A stretch of 64,000 nt of DNA from Rostratula benghalensis (Eukaryota; Chordata; Aves; Charadriiformes; Rostratulidae): contig VXAI01000039.1 in NCBI GenBank assembly GCA_013399305.1, positions 2,472,868 through 2,536,867 on the forward strand, written 5' to 3'. The position numbers and the translations under genes were made by a program. Below, in pieces: positions 24,074 through 35,681 of the stretch. The notes under the pieces were generated by a model. It made no database searches. It had not been told where the DNA came from and worked only from the letters and a program-made list of their open reading frames with translations. Position 1 is the first letter of the stretch, and each line of letters begins with the position of its first letter.

Positions 24074-27000
24074 CCTAGTGATTCAGCTGAGCAGAGTGCA
24101 TGTACTCAGCAAAAATAAAAAGAAAGGAATGAAAGTGTTAGGAGAGCCTTGATTATTGGTGACAGAGGGGCATTAGCCAAGTTATAACGAATTGTCAAAC
24201 TAGGTTCATGTTTGTATAACCTCACAAGTTTGTTGCACTGAGTCAACATCTAGCCATCTGGGTTTGTGGGGAGAAAAATTTTTTAAAAAAGTAAAATGTA
24301 GAAATCAGTTAAATTTATGTTTCTATTCTAACGGAAGAAGTGTTTAAAAGGAAAACATACCTTTCAGAGTGAAGCATTTGTTTTTGTTCCTTACAAGTGC
24401 TTGTTTGAATTCATGTTTGTTAAATGGCTTGTAGTTATTAAATCATGGAGGTTTCCCCTGCTAACATAAAAATAGGTGTGATTGGAAAATTTGTATCAGG
24501 AAAATAAAACTGCCTTTCACCCACTTGGACTTTGCTTGACTTGGTGAGATATTTTTAAACCCTGATTGGCTTATAGGCACATTTCTTTAGGAAAGGAATA
24601 TAATTCAGACATAAATTTGTCAAGAAGACACATAGAGGCTGCAGAAATGACACAACGAATAGTATATCCACCCAAGGACAGAGCAGGTCCCAAGTGGTGG
24701 TGCTTACTGAGTGTGAAAGCAAGAACAACTTGGAAAACAAAGCTGGATGTTCTGTAGCAACTGCAATTTCTTTTTCCAACCTCCCCTTTGTGTATACAAA
24801 TTCAGTCATTCCTTATGGTTAAGATCCTTTGGCTTTTATAGTCATAGCAGACCTGTTTTTAAAACGATGGTGATCTCCTGTTAGTGCACTTGTGTGTGAA
24901 AATAATTGTGCTGTGTTTCATTCTACAGTGGGACATGTGCTGGTCAAGAGTCCAGGCGTGAATGGACAGACATCAGCCAGTTTAAGATGGCTTTGGGTCA
25001 GGTCCTAATTATGTCTTGTGCAAATGAAAAAAGGGATGATACGTCTAAGAGCAACTTCTGTGGCTGTGTCCTCCACTGTTCTGTAAGGAATATAAGCACA
25101 ATTGTTTTCACATGGAAGGACATGGGCAAGAGTACACAGGCAAGAAGAGGAGGCAAAAAACTAGGATGGAGATGGGCTTCAGCCTTCCAGTCTCACCAAG
25201 GCTTTTTGAGGACCAGGGTGACTCCTGTGCAGCACAGCTGGCAGAAATGTTCCACTGAAGAAGCATCTGAACATGCTGGTGTTTGTGAGTAGTATCTTCA
25301 TGCGCCTGTTGGTTTCATCCTGTTAACCACCAAGACATTTCCCTGGGAGTCACTATGCTACTGAATCCATGTAATTCTGAACAGAAAATCCCCTTGGTGA
25401 CAGAGTCCTAATATTTTGTTTTGCTATCGTGTATGTGGGCAGATTTACTAACTTGCAGAATTCAGTACATCATAATCAGTTTCTGGGTCATTAAAAAGAC
25501 TTGGCAAACTTTTGCTATACTTTTTAATGAGTTTTCTCTGTTTCAAGTCAAACCAGAATGAGGGCCTTGACTTCAAGCATTTTGAAACATGATTTATTTC
25601 TTCTGGTTTTAGAAGTTATCTTTGTTTTTGCCACACAGAGGAAAAAGAAGATCCTGGGGGAACATCCATAAAATTCACAAAAAAAGAAACAAATTATGAA
25701 AACAAGCGCCAACCATGTGAAGGCACGGTATGTCAGTCATTTAGTTCTCATTCAAATGAAGCTGCTTTGTAACAAATACATCCTATCTGATTTTGATCCA
25801 CTAATAAAAATGTTTATTCAGGAAGGGTTAACTTTCTCTTGTCCACAAGAATCTAGTTAATTTAAATCCCTATTGAGTTTTTAGCACACAAAAACGAAGT
25901 GTTATGCGGTCCTTCTGGAGCTCTTAGTGTTGGGTGAATTTTTCCCATTATAATGTTGACTCCCTAGACACGTGCAAAGCATGCCTACCTCACTGGCATG
26001 GAAGGCAGCACTGTAAGGATCCCAATGTGGTTGGGGCAACTCAAGTTTCCATGAAGTGGGCCTCCTGCAAGAGATCGTCTTTGCAGGGGCTAATCCCATC
26101 AGTTGGGGAGGATGGTGCTGGGTAAGTGTCCTGACCCAATGCAGTCTGTACTTTCTGAGCACTGTGAGGAGTTTACAGATCTTGCAGACCTGGAGACAGT
26201 AAGGAAATGCTTGTGAAATTTAAACAAAAGTGAGCATCTTTACATGTTCCAGGTGGGGTCTTTAGTGCATGTATATTGCTTTTGGTAACTGCCAGGATAT
26301 TATGCCATGAAACATTTTAGAGTGACTGGGCTTGCAGTTCTGTTGCATTGACCATAGAGATCCAGGGATAATAGTTAGCCCAGACCTGGTTTTTAACATG
26401 TAGTTGCTGTAACTGAAGAAGTGAAGTTGGTGTTTGTACATGGGATGTTGAGTCCTACCCCTATATATGACAAAATAATAGAAATGCAACCAGTTATCTA
26501 AAGACAAGTGTGCATGTGGGCTTCCTGTTATGAAAGTAAAGTATTATTTGTAAGCTCCATCCCATTGACTGAGAAGTGAAGCGACACCTATACTTCATAC
26601 ACAAACGCTGGGCTGTTTTAATATACCAGGGCTTCTCCATACTCTTCCAGAAAGATAAAGTGGTCTTCGTATGGGTGGAAATATAATTTGCACATCAGAA
26701 AGGCTTTTTTTAAAATGCCAAGTTAGCACAAAAGAGTCTTGGTGTAGATGAGGGTCAGACTTACTGTTTGACTTTCCTAAGCTTTTTCCCATCGTGCTAA
26801 ATCAGCTTGTTCTGAAACTTTATCAGCATATGGACTGCAATTATAATTTGTTTTGGACTGTTCTTTTTTTGGGAAGTGTTAATGTTTCCAAAACAGTGAG
26901 ATTTTCAGAGGGTTATAGAGCAACAAAGTGTCTGTCTTGTATGATGTCCTTTATAAATATGCAATAAGATATTTACAGTGGCTGTGCTTTGGGAATTTTT

Positions 27001-28439
27001 TGCCTATATGGTTGCCATACAACCTTAGCAAGTCTTTAAGTACAATGTTAAAAAAAACTTAACATGTTTTCTGTTTTGTGAAATCAATGGAAATATTTTT
27101 ATTGGTCAAGTTTTCAGTTTCTAAAAGCACACTTAAGAAAATGATTGCTATAAGTTAATTAAATTAAAAGGATATTTTTTCATGGGAATTTTAGGTTGGG
27201 ACCCATGTTCATTACATATCCATTTGAATAATCTGTAAACAGAGTTTAACATGAAAACCTATCTAGAAGTAACACTCATGCAGGAAGACAAAGGTAAATA
27301 AAAGGGAGTAAAAACTATATTTTTTTTTTCTTGACTAGACAGTCCTGTGTTTACAGCTAAACACCCATCGTAACTTTATTTTCATATGTTTTCTCTTCAG
27401 CATTGACTTGAAAGCATATGAAACATGCAGAGTTCAAAGATAGAGGTCCTTTTCATGACATGGAATATTTTACTGTTTGGACTTATGGACTGCTTACCCT
27501 CAGCAGTATGAAAATCTCCTCATTGCCTTTAGGCTATTGTATTGTGAAGTGTTGCAGTGTAATATACACCTCCTGTTTCCTGATTTCTCCTTGCATGGGG
27601 CAACATAAAATAGCTTTTCCAAAAAGTCCTTGAAAATTTAGAATCCTCCCTTTACATTGTCACAGTTCTTTGGGGTCACTAGTCATCTGTCTCCTTGGTA
27701 AATCTTTGTCCCTCCACTTTTACTGATGAATTATCAGTGTTTGACATTAAAGTACATCTTAACTGTTACCTGGACTTTAGACTTCAGTATTAGGCTATGG
27801 GAAATAAAAGAAGTGATGCTCTGGAGATGGAGCAAAAAATAAAGAATAGAAAATTATTTAACTTCTGACACCATCTATATTACATGGCAATATTCACATA
27901 TTTCAACTGTTCGCTGTACAGTGAAAACGAATTCTCTATTTACGTAGGTGGGCAAATGTTCTTGAGTTATGCAAAGTGAAAACCTGCTAGAAGTAAACCT
28001 GTCAGCAGACAGCCTGCAAGTAAATTATGCTGCTAATGATGAAGAAGATGCACCTAGCTTTCATTCTCAGAAAGCTAACCAATGCAAAGTGATACGCTAT
28101 TTTAGCCACTAAAGGCTCATCTAACCATAGGGTTATCGTGGGATTATTCCTATTTTCATTTCAGGCTGTACCTTCTTCTGAAACTGCTTTTATATGTAGA
28201 TGAGTCTCACTGACTAGAGGTCCTTACATCCACATCTATCAGTCCTTCAGTGCTCAGCATCGGACTTGCAAGCTCTGAGGACTGGGAACAGAAAAAGTAA
28301 CCTGTCTTAGAGACCAAAGTTCCTTGTCTGGTGAATAGGCATATATAAGTGTATAAGAATGGGATAAAGTATTGCAAAATCTTGTCCATAAATGCCAGTA
28401 ATGAAAGCTGCAAAGAACTAAAAAGAACTATAAATACAA
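24074..28439. other. Non-coding unique sequence, AT-rich
   Basis: No gene is recognised. A splice-acceptor-like CATTCTACAG is at about 24920-24929. The open frame that begins just before it (24906-25292, 128 codons) has no recognisable domain and no defensible donor. The stretch 26800-28200 is strongly AT-rich. No transposon was identified with confidence. Confidence 0.5.
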
Positions 28440-28708
28440 AATATGTAGTAGATGGAAAACAGAGATATGCTGTGGACATATCCAGGCGGCTTAGATTTTG
28501 GAATAGACTTTGTTGGGAAGTAGCCGATTTGCTGTCATTGAGGTCTTTCAAGAAGATATTAGGCAGAATCTAGGAAGGACTTTCTGGGCATACTGGAGCT
28601 TGATTCAGAACAAGGCAGCACATACTTGGTGGGAAGAAGTCATAGAAATGTCATGGTGGAAAAGGTTTTGGAAGTTTAACAACTTTGGTCCTTTCTGGAC
28701 ATATTGAC
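28440..28708 (+). mobile_element. Old CR1-clade LINE 3' end
   Basis: The translated stretch around 28483-28570 (RRLRFWNRLCWEVADLLSL, then RSFKKILG) resembles the CR1 ORF2 C-terminus, where the usual form is 'HWNRLPREVVE.PSLE.FK..L'. The sequence ends near 28690-28708 with TTTGGTCCTTTCTGGACATATTGAC, parallel to the 'ATGGTCCCTTCTGGCCTTGAAATCTATGA' tail of older sauropsid CR1s. It is much more diverged than the copies at 16 and 39 kb, suggesting an insertion well before them. The left boundary is uncertain and similarity may start nearer 28380. Confidence 0.55.
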
Positions 28709-29822
28709 AACATGGTTATATTAAGGATTGCATATAGCCATTTTCTGAACACACTGATGTTAAAAATGCATAATTGATTCAAAATAATTGCGAAGTACAT
28801 GAAACCAGACTTTGTTTTTCAATTTTCTTGTGATCCAAAGACTGATACAGTGTGTGTATCTTCTAGGGCTGGTAGACCCTTTGCTGTACCAGGCAGTGCG
28901 ACTTTTGGTGTCTCTAAAAGGAGGAGGAGAAGGCAGTCTCACTGAATTATTGTGTAAACAAGAAATATTAATATGCATCTAAAAATTTACCAAACTTAAC
29001 ATCTTAAAAAATATAATTGCAGGCTAGACTGTCCTCAGCTAATTTCTTGTGGACAAAATGTCACGTAGCATCACTTTTGAAATTACTGTATTTATTTTTC
29101 GGCTGTATGCTTCAGATGAGTTCCACATGTACTCCAGATTTAACAAATTCATCATTGGTATCTTATTATCACTTGAAATTACTTCACAGTTAGGTCAGAT
29201 CCAGGCTTCTCATTTGTTTTTCATAGCAGGGACCACGTTTTAATACAGAGTGCGTTGTGTATATCTCCTCTTCCCATTTTCTAGTTGTGAAACACCCTTG
29301 TGGTGTGGATTGTTACTGTATACATGGAAAAGTAAAGTTAGGAAACTATTTCATGCAACTTTAGCTTTATAACAATTTAATAGATGGGACTAGGGAGAGC
29401 CAGCTCCGTGTGACTAGCCAGTTCTCCACTGCGGGCCATTTTTGAGAACATCTGACAAAATTGTTTTATAATATTTCAATAAGTTGCCTGCTTGAATACA
29501 TTATTTGTTTTTGCTAAGCTTTTTGCCTTCCTTGAGTACTATCTCTCTCTTCCTCTCTGCTGACAAGACTGAAGTTAGAAGTGTGAGACTCACAGGCTAC
29601 CGGTGGCATGTGTGAGTCCAGAGCAAGAAGAGAGGGTCCATGGGCCAGTACAGGAAGGAAATGGGAAGAGAGTCTGGTCAAGTATTCTTCACTAAACCTG
29701 CTTTTTCACAAAGTGCTGCTGTTTTCAAGCAAACACCTACCTCCAAGAATACTGGCTGCTTTCTCTGGAAAATACCAGTATTTCACCAAAAAAAATCCCC
29801 AAAACAAACACATAGACTGGCA

Positions 29823-29855
<33 letters not shown>

Positions 29856-30534
29856 AGTTTTTATTTTATATTCTTCTGTGTTGTCTGGTGGCCACTGTAG
29901 CTGGATTGCATTGCCTCACAACCCAGCTGATGTCTCTGACGGACAGCTCTGCCTGTACTGAATCCCTCCTTGCACCCCCAAGCGAGGTGCTTGTGAGGGT
30001 AGATGATAGGGTGTACAATGGGAGGAGAAATCTGTGGGGCAGCCTTCCTCCAGCAGGCTTCAGGCTGGCCAGTGCTGTGCCATACAGCCCTGGGGCATTT
30101 CCAGAAGTGTGTGTGGAACTACCTCTTCCTTCCTGTACATTTGACTCCAGTGGGTTTCTCTCCTTTTCAAAGATGACTACCAAAAGAGGAGAGAGACTCC
30201 CTCCTTGTGCATTTAGAGCCATTTTCTTGGCTCTGCTTTATAACATATGGTAATGAGGATTAATACATTTCAATAAGCCAGTTCAGGCCATGGGTTTTGT
30301 AATGCTCATTTATTACTTATCTCTCTTGTTCCTAATGAAGAGGTGCTCTCTGTTCATTGTTTGTCTTTGAAGGCAGCTTAAGGGATTCGACTGGCTGGAT
30401 GTAGTTTGGTCATTATGATCATGATACGAAGGTGTACGTTGCCAATCCAGAGGGCTCTGTTGCGATGGTTGCAACAACAAGTATTGAGTGAGCTCTGCCA
30501 GATGTATTAGTGCGTTTGGATTTGCACATACTTA
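28709..30534. other. Non-coding unique sequence
   Basis: No gene is recognised. At 29866-30253 both strands are open for about 120 codons over the same DNA; neither frame shows a domain, so composition is the likely cause. The segment 30240-30400 (TAATGAGGATTAATACATTTCAATAAGCC...) looks like low-divergence unique sequence and could be a conserved non-coding element. Confidence 0.45.
29824..29857. repeat. Poly-A followed by (GAAAA)n
   Basis: A 17-A run continues into three GAAAA units. It resembles a degenerating retroposon tail, but no recognisable element precedes it. Confidence 0.85.
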
Positions 30535-30628
30535 TTTACAACAAGTCACTGTCAGAGATAGATTATAGGAATAGGTGGATGGTTGGTCTGGCCCCAGAGG
30601 GCATTTCTCATGTCTGTATGTTGTTAAA
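30535..30628 (+). mobile_element. L3-like (CR1 clade) LINE 3' end relic
   Basis: The sequence CACTGTCAGAGATAGATTATAGG, then GGATGGTTGGTCTGGCCCCAGAGGGCATTTCTCATGTCTGTATGTT, parallels the 3' end of L3/old CR1 elements ('GGCCACTGTTGGAGACAGGATACTGGGCTAGATGGACCATTGGTCTGACCCAGTATGGC..TTCTTATGTT'). Three blocks match in order with sensible spacing. Only the last 90 bp or so is recognisable. It is an ancient amniote element with no coding content here. Confidence 0.6.
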
Positions 30629-32289
30629 ACCCTCAGAATCCCAGGAGGACTCCTGCATGGCTTTCGCCAAGGAGATCCCATGCAAAGGTCTGCTGCCAGC
30701 TCTGACTCAGTGTGCAGCACCAGGGAACACCGTCATGCCACTGCCAGGTTAGGCAGCTCTCATGGGAATATAGCTCACAGACATACCATTTAGATTAAAT
30801 ATAAAACATTACAGACACTGGCTAAAAATACACCATTTTGACCAACGTGTTACAGAGGTTGTCATGGGGATGTCTTGCTCTTTCAGTATTTTTCATAAAA
30901 CCCTTATGGAAGCTAAAACCAATTGGTTTCATCAGAGGAATGATGTGAGGAAAAAAGCATCCTGCTTTTCTTTAATGAAATTTAATATGTGGAAATTATA
31001 AGAGATGGTATCATGGGGCAGATGGTTCTTAGAAGGCCAAACCCACTGTGAAAATCTCTTTCAGTACTAACATGAAGACATGAATCTGGTTGCTCAATGG
31101 TTACTCACCAGTTCTGGAAAAAAAAAAAAAAAGCATAGAAATTGTTTCCAGGTTCAAATTAGTCAAAACAATGTGCACTCTGTGACACACTGGACCTCAA
31201 TTTTATGGCAAGAACCTCCAGTTTCTTTGGCAGTTCAAAGCAGAGCTCTGCAGTGCACTGAAAGCTTTGTGGCAGCTTCATAAGCATTCCCAAGCTCTGG
31301 AATATACTGTGCAGTGAGCTATTTGATTACATGTATTAAGTGGATTGAAATTGCTGCTCCTTGTATATTGCTTAAATGAAGCTTGATCTGGGTTTTTGGC
31401 ATGGTGAAGATGGAAGGAGCTTGAGACAGAGAAGGGAGGATCTTCCTTATGCATTCAAGCCAGAAGGACTTGGAAGAGACTTTTGGGGATTTAATGAATA
31501 GCCGCTTATGGCTCTCCCTGTAAGAAACACAAAATAACGATTAAACTTTCCCTACTCTTCCTATATTCACTGTGTGCCCTTGTTTTGTCTGGTGGTTGGG
31601 CTATGGTGGTTGCAGAAAGTGTAGGGTGTGCTCCAGGTGAGCTGGAAGACGAGGGAGTTCCTTGCCTGCAGAAGCACCAGGTTTGGCCCAGGTACATCAG
31701 CCCCAGACTAAGTAGGACTACCCTACTCGGATGGAGCTCTTCTGGGGATGCTGCAGCGCATCAGGTAAAATGGTAATTGAAACAGTTTCTGGTCAGTCTT
31801 TGCTGACACAGATACTCAAAATGACAAATTGGAAGCTGAAATCAATGTTGGAATGTTTTTCCTTTCTCTTTTGGATCAAATGTTATTTTCAGATGATTAC
31901 CGCTGTATCAGCCAGTGCAATTCCAGGGCAAATAAGGTTCAAATTTGAGTACATGTAAGTATTAGAACCTTTCTGTGACATAACGCAATGCTGTGAATGG
32001 CTTAAATGAACCATTTAAAAATCTCACATTGTTGACATCTGTCACTGGAGACAATTAATGTACTTTTTCACCTTGGTTAGAAAAGGGGTCAAAAAAATAC
32101 CCTCTTCCCCCAAACAAATAAGGAGGGAAGGAAGATAAAATTAGTCCAAGTATGACCTCAAACTAAAGAATACTTTGGTTTTGTTTTATAACGAGGCTGT
32201 GTTTTGTAAGGTAGACTATGGGGACAAAGGCAGTCAGGAGTAACTGTAAAAGTGCAAATGAATGTATTTGCAATGGAAGAGTGGCTGGA
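30629..32289. other. Non-coding unique sequence
   Basis: No gene is recognised. A 15-A run lies near 31111-31131. Short frames at 31080-31283 and 31585-31776 are not supported by domains or splice context. Confidence 0.5.
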
Positions 32290-33010
32290 TAATGTTCATC
32301 TCATAGGAGTCCAAGACCTGGCAGAGGAAATTGCAAGTCTGGTAGAAAGGATTTTTAATATTCCATGAACTCAAAGGTAGCACTTTATGATTGGGAGATA
32401 ATGCCTATAACACCCTCTATTGAAGGAAGGGAAAACAATCTTGGCAGTTCATTAGTGTCACGTCAGTAGTATGGAAGGTTTTGAAACTATAGACAACAGA
32501 GATACAAAGGCAAGTAGAGAATGGAAAAATAAAAGCAACAGGAGTTTTTCAAAGGTTAATTATACCAGTTTAACCTATATTTCTCTTTGACAACATAATT
32601 CCCCTTCAAAGGAAGTGAAACATAGACATTTGATCAATCAGAACTTCAGTGCCACTGAGCTTTGTGGGGGTCTGAAATAACCTGAGGAAAATGGGGATTT
32701 GTAGGCAGACTGTCAAGTGGTAAGGAACAGGTTAAAGGAGAGGCCACAGAGCTGCCCACCCGAAAGGCCAAGGGTTGAGCTGGAGGAAGAGAGCTGTGGC
32801 ATTCCTCCTGCGCCATCTGGAAAGTGTTCCCATTTAATCGTGCCATTGATAACTTTGTCACCAGAAACCACAGCATGCTAAAAGCACGGGCTGAGGAAAC
32901 CAGTTGGGAGTCATTATCTGCCAAGGGAAGGATTGAAATATCATCCTGGGGAAAACGAATGGACCTTCCAGATGGCATGACAGAGGTGGGACAAAATACA
33001 GCAATACAAC
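32290..33010 (+). mobile_element. Old, highly diverged CR1-clade LINE fragment spanning RT
   Basis: A plus-strand fragment of an older sauropsid CR1 subfamily. The block 32310-32605 matches the pattern from 'GAGGAAATTGC.GA.CC....ATTTTTAAT..TCCATGAA.TC' through 'CAACATGG.TTT.CAAAGG...ATCATGCCAG..TAACCT.AT.TC.TTCTTTGA.A'. The block 32680-32760 corresponds to 'AAAATGGGGATTTGT..G.....GT.AAGTGG..AAGGAACTGGTTAAAGG'. The block 32824-33010 corresponds to RT motif C and beyond. An open piece at 32824-33021 aligns in pattern with the 'LFN.FITDLGTKS.SVL.KFADDTKLGG' region. The legible copy stops near 33010. Divergence is far greater than in the 16 kb copy. Confidence 0.8.
32310..33010 (+). pseudogene. 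Decayed reverse transcriptase of old CR1-clade element
   Basis: This is the coding part of the old CR1 fragment. Fingers and palm pieces occur in order but in different frames. At the catalytic box, where CR1 RTs have FADD, the sequence reads RAEET (32887-32901), so neither catalytic aspartate is preserved. Downstream, TSWESLSAKGRIEISS (about 32899-32946) corresponds to the usual 'TKLGGIAN..GDRDIIQ' region. Stops and indels interrupt the rest. It is non-functional. Confidence 0.7.
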
Positions 33011-34084
33011 GGGCAAAGTAGAGGAAATTAAGACTTCAGTACAATTTTTTTTGATGAACCACCCTAATGTAACCTCCCATGCTGGGTAAAGGTTGTTTGC
33101 ATTATTAGATGGTCCTTAATTAGGTGAGCCCAAATTATTTTTTCCATGGCACATCAACCAAGTTCCATGTATAGACTACATGTTGGCTAGAGCTACTCCA
33201 GAGGTGCATCGGGCAATTTGTTCTGGGGGACACCTGCTTTTTCTGCTGTAGAAGTCAACAGTACGGGCTGGATGAAGGGCAATGCTGAAAGAGAATGGTT
33301 AATGCGTGTGAAGACCGTTGTATACCTTCCTCAGGAACAGGACTGACTTTCTCTGTAGCAGCAGTGCTGCTTGAACAAAACTTTTCCATTTGGAAAACAA
33401 AATAAGAATATCATGAGGATTTTTCAAATATATTTATGAAATTTTGGAAAAAATGAAATCAGTATTTGGGAATGTTGATTGGCAAGAAAGCTTTGGCTGT
33501 ACTACCACTTACTAAAAAGACTGATTTTTTTTTTTTTTTTTTAAATTAAAATCTCCAGATGTTTGGAGGGAGTTTAATAAAAAATGGTAAAAACATTTAA
33601 ATAGAAACCCCTCCCCTCCCTGATAATTAATTATATGCATACATGCTGAATCTATATTGTACACTTCATACTTTTTAAAGCTAAAGAGAATGATGATAAA
33701 GTGCTGTATCTTTTCACCTCTGTATTCTCAGCTCTAGCACAGATTTTTAGGAGGGACTCATCGTAAATGGGTGTTTAGGAAGTATTTCCAAATCAGCTTA
33801 TTTCTCCATTATTCTGCTCTATAGTGTTTTATGAGTATCACGAATGATGACACCTACTTTGCAGTGACTGCCACAAGTTAGTGTTAGGTTGAGGAATGTG
33901 TTTGCAGAAGCAGTGCAGTCTGCTGTGACATGAGGAGTTGTGGGAGGTATTGATTTGCATGCTCTTGTGTTTAGAACATAGCAACAGGGAGAGAGGAGAC
34001 ATAGGACTTGTTATTAGAGAAAGTTTTTCAACTTGGGTCACTCTAATTAAACTCACAATTCCAAATTTATGTGTCAGCCTATGT

Positions 34085-34195
34085 GGCATAGGTTTCAGAG
34101 GTCCCAGTCAGCCAGTTAATAATGGCTTTGGGAGTAGACACATGAGTTCGAAAAAACAGATTTAGGTGCTGAACGTCAAACATCTGACTTTGAAA
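34085..34195. repeat. Possible ancient sauropsid interspersed repeat
   Basis: On the minus strand the sequence TTTTCAAAGTCAGATGTTTGACGTTCAGCACCTAAATC resembles a motif family common in turtle and crocodilian repeats ('TTTTCAAAAGTGCTCAGCACCTAAAT..'). The rest of the interval is only loosely similar. Family identity cannot be settled by eye. Confidence 0.3.
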
Positions 34196-34548
34196 AAAAA
34201 AAAAACACATTACTTTTAATCTCTCTTGCTTTGGTTTCTTGTTAATGTGAGATCCCAAGTTGCAAAGCAAGATTATCTTGACATTTTCCTTTGCCATTTT
34301 CAAGGAAAAATTCTTGCTGGCTTCTAATCAGCAGAGCTTTGGACAGAGAAAGGGCTGAGAATAGAATGATTAAGCCTTGGTCAAAACCTTTCTTACTTCT
34401 TCATGACTTCCAGAACTCCATTCTAAGTTGCTCAGATGCACCTCCAGCACCAGGGATTAATCATCTGCTGACAGAGAGAGAGTAAAAAGCCATTAGTTTT
34501 ATAGGAGCTTTTCCCCCTTGAAATTCCATTGCCGGTTGACTCTTTCTG

Positions 34549-34600
34549 AGAGATGATGTTGAAACTGAGAATAAATTCAGTTTCAACATTTTCATACTCT
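34549..34600. other. Stem-loop: 13-bp perfect inverted repeat extended to about 20 pairs
   Basis: ATGTTGAAACTGA (34556-34568) and TCAGTTTCAACAT (34577-34589) are exact reverse complements around the 8-nt loop GAATAAAT. Outside, GAT/TGA-type pairs and AGAG/CTCT extend the stem: 34553-34555 pairs with 34593-34595, and 34549-34552 with 34597-34600. The extension has a 3-nt bulge (34590-34592) and a 1-nt bulge (34596) on the 3' side. The whole spans 52 nt. It is adjacent to the CpG-retaining block. It could be a small structured RNA, a protein-binding palindrome, or the end-to-end remains of a short inverted-repeat transposon. It is shorter than a typical pre-miRNA. Confidence 0.6.
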
Positions 34601-34603
34601 ATG

Positions 34604-34712
34604 CCGTCGCTGCCAGGAAAGCGCTCAAAACTTATGCAATAATGGCCTGGACGCCGTTCAGCATTTGCTGTGGTCGTAACGGCACGGTAGTGATCTCAGC
34701 TCCATACATCCC
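34604..34712. promoter_or_regulatory. CpG-retaining block, candidate regulatory element
   Basis: Nine CpG dinucleotides fall in about 110 bp (for example GCCGTCGC, GACGCCGTT, GTCGTAACGGCACGG), whereas flanking kilobases are nearly CpG-free. It is too short for a CpG island. Retained CpGs in unique sequence usually mean germline hypomethylation, constraint, or recent origin. No open frame of note and no known motif array was recognised. Confidence 0.35.
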
Positions 34713-35439
34713 GGGTGCTGGATGCAATCTGCTTGGATAGTCTTCTCCCCATAGGGCTGAAACTTCAGAAGCAGTCTCCGAGTTGTATTCTCAGAAAAGC
34801 CCTGCGTGGTGCTTGACCAGGTGGATGGGGTGGCTCTAAGTGCCCTGCAGGAGAGTTGCCCCTGAGCTGCTGAGCCCGGGTATCAGAGGCAGCCTCGCAG
34901 GCTGCAAAACCCAGCCAGCAAGTAGATAAAGGAGAGAGTGACACAGGTGGCTTTGCTGCAAATCTTGTGATGGAGCAGCCAGTGAAAGCTTGCTCATGTG
35001 CCTACAGCACTGCAACCTTCCCACCAGCTTCTTGGTGCTCCCGTTGGTCTTGCTGCAAACGCAGGCTCCTTGTATCCACCCAGCTCCCGAGGGCTGTAGA
35101 GCCCAAGGCGCAGGCACTTCTTTCATGTGCCCCTCTCTATTTTTAAGAAGACCATCTAAACACCTGATTTTCTTTATTTTAATGCAGAAACAGACACTAT
35201 TTGTGTATATTCATAAGGTGAATTTCATAATTCGCCTTTCACTCTCCATTTTTTTAGGGAAGGCTGCCTTGTAATTGTTTTGAAGAAGCTGCAGTGATTA
35301 GGTTTTTTTCCCTGCATCAGGCAGCTGTGTTGCTGACTTTTCATTCCAGAAGGAGGTGGTGTTGTCTAATGGCTGGAACTTTATAGCCTTGTCAGCTTGT
35401 TTATGGCCCCTCTCTGTTAGTGCCCATATGACCTGTAGC

Positions 35440-35600
35440 ACAAGGGCTAAGCTATTTCTGTATCATTTTTACTGTCTGTGAAAGAAGGTTAAAAATACCA
35501 AGCTCATGGGATGTTGTAAAGCTTTAATGGCTCAAAAGTACTTTGAAATGATCAGGGAAATGATAGCAAATAAATGCCCAGACAGTTATTAGAGTTTGCA
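35440..35600 (+). repeat. Ancient SINE relic (MIR/CORE-like with LINE-type tail)
   Basis: The order of blocks is convincing. TAAGCTATTTCTGTATCATTTTTACTGTCTGTGAAA corresponds to 'TTAACCTCTCTGTGCCTCAGTTTCCC.ATCTGTAAAA'. Then AAAAATACCAAGCTCATGGGATGTTGTAAAGCTTTAATGGCTC corresponds to 'ATAATA.CTACCTCATAGGGTTGTTGTGAGGATTAATGAGTT'. Then AAGTACTTTGAAATGATCAGGGAAATGATAGCAAATAAATGC corresponds to 'AAGCGCTTTGAGATCCTC.GATGAAAGGCGCTATATAAGTGC'. That last piece is the tail found in deep amniote SINEs. The exact family is uncertain. Confidence 0.55.
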
Positions 35601-35647
35601 AATTCTGTTCTGACGCAAGATGTCTGGTCACTTTGAATTGTCCTTTC

Positions 35648-35650
<3 letters not shown>

Positions 35651-35680
<30 letters not shown>
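35651..35680. repeat. Poly-T tract, 30 nt
   Basis: Thirty uninterrupted T residues, the longest homopolymer in the window. No retroposon body is recognisable on its left when read as an antisense poly-A tail. Length is likely variable and prone to sequencing error. Confidence 0.95.

Positions 35681-35681
<1 letters not shown>

Noticed and set aside
24930..25292. Possible exon inside a 128-codon frame after CATTCTACAG
   Set aside because: No domain, no donor, and no related exon nearby.
29866..30253. About 120-codon frames open on both strands
   Set aside because: No domain on either strand and no splice signals; GC-richer composition explains both.
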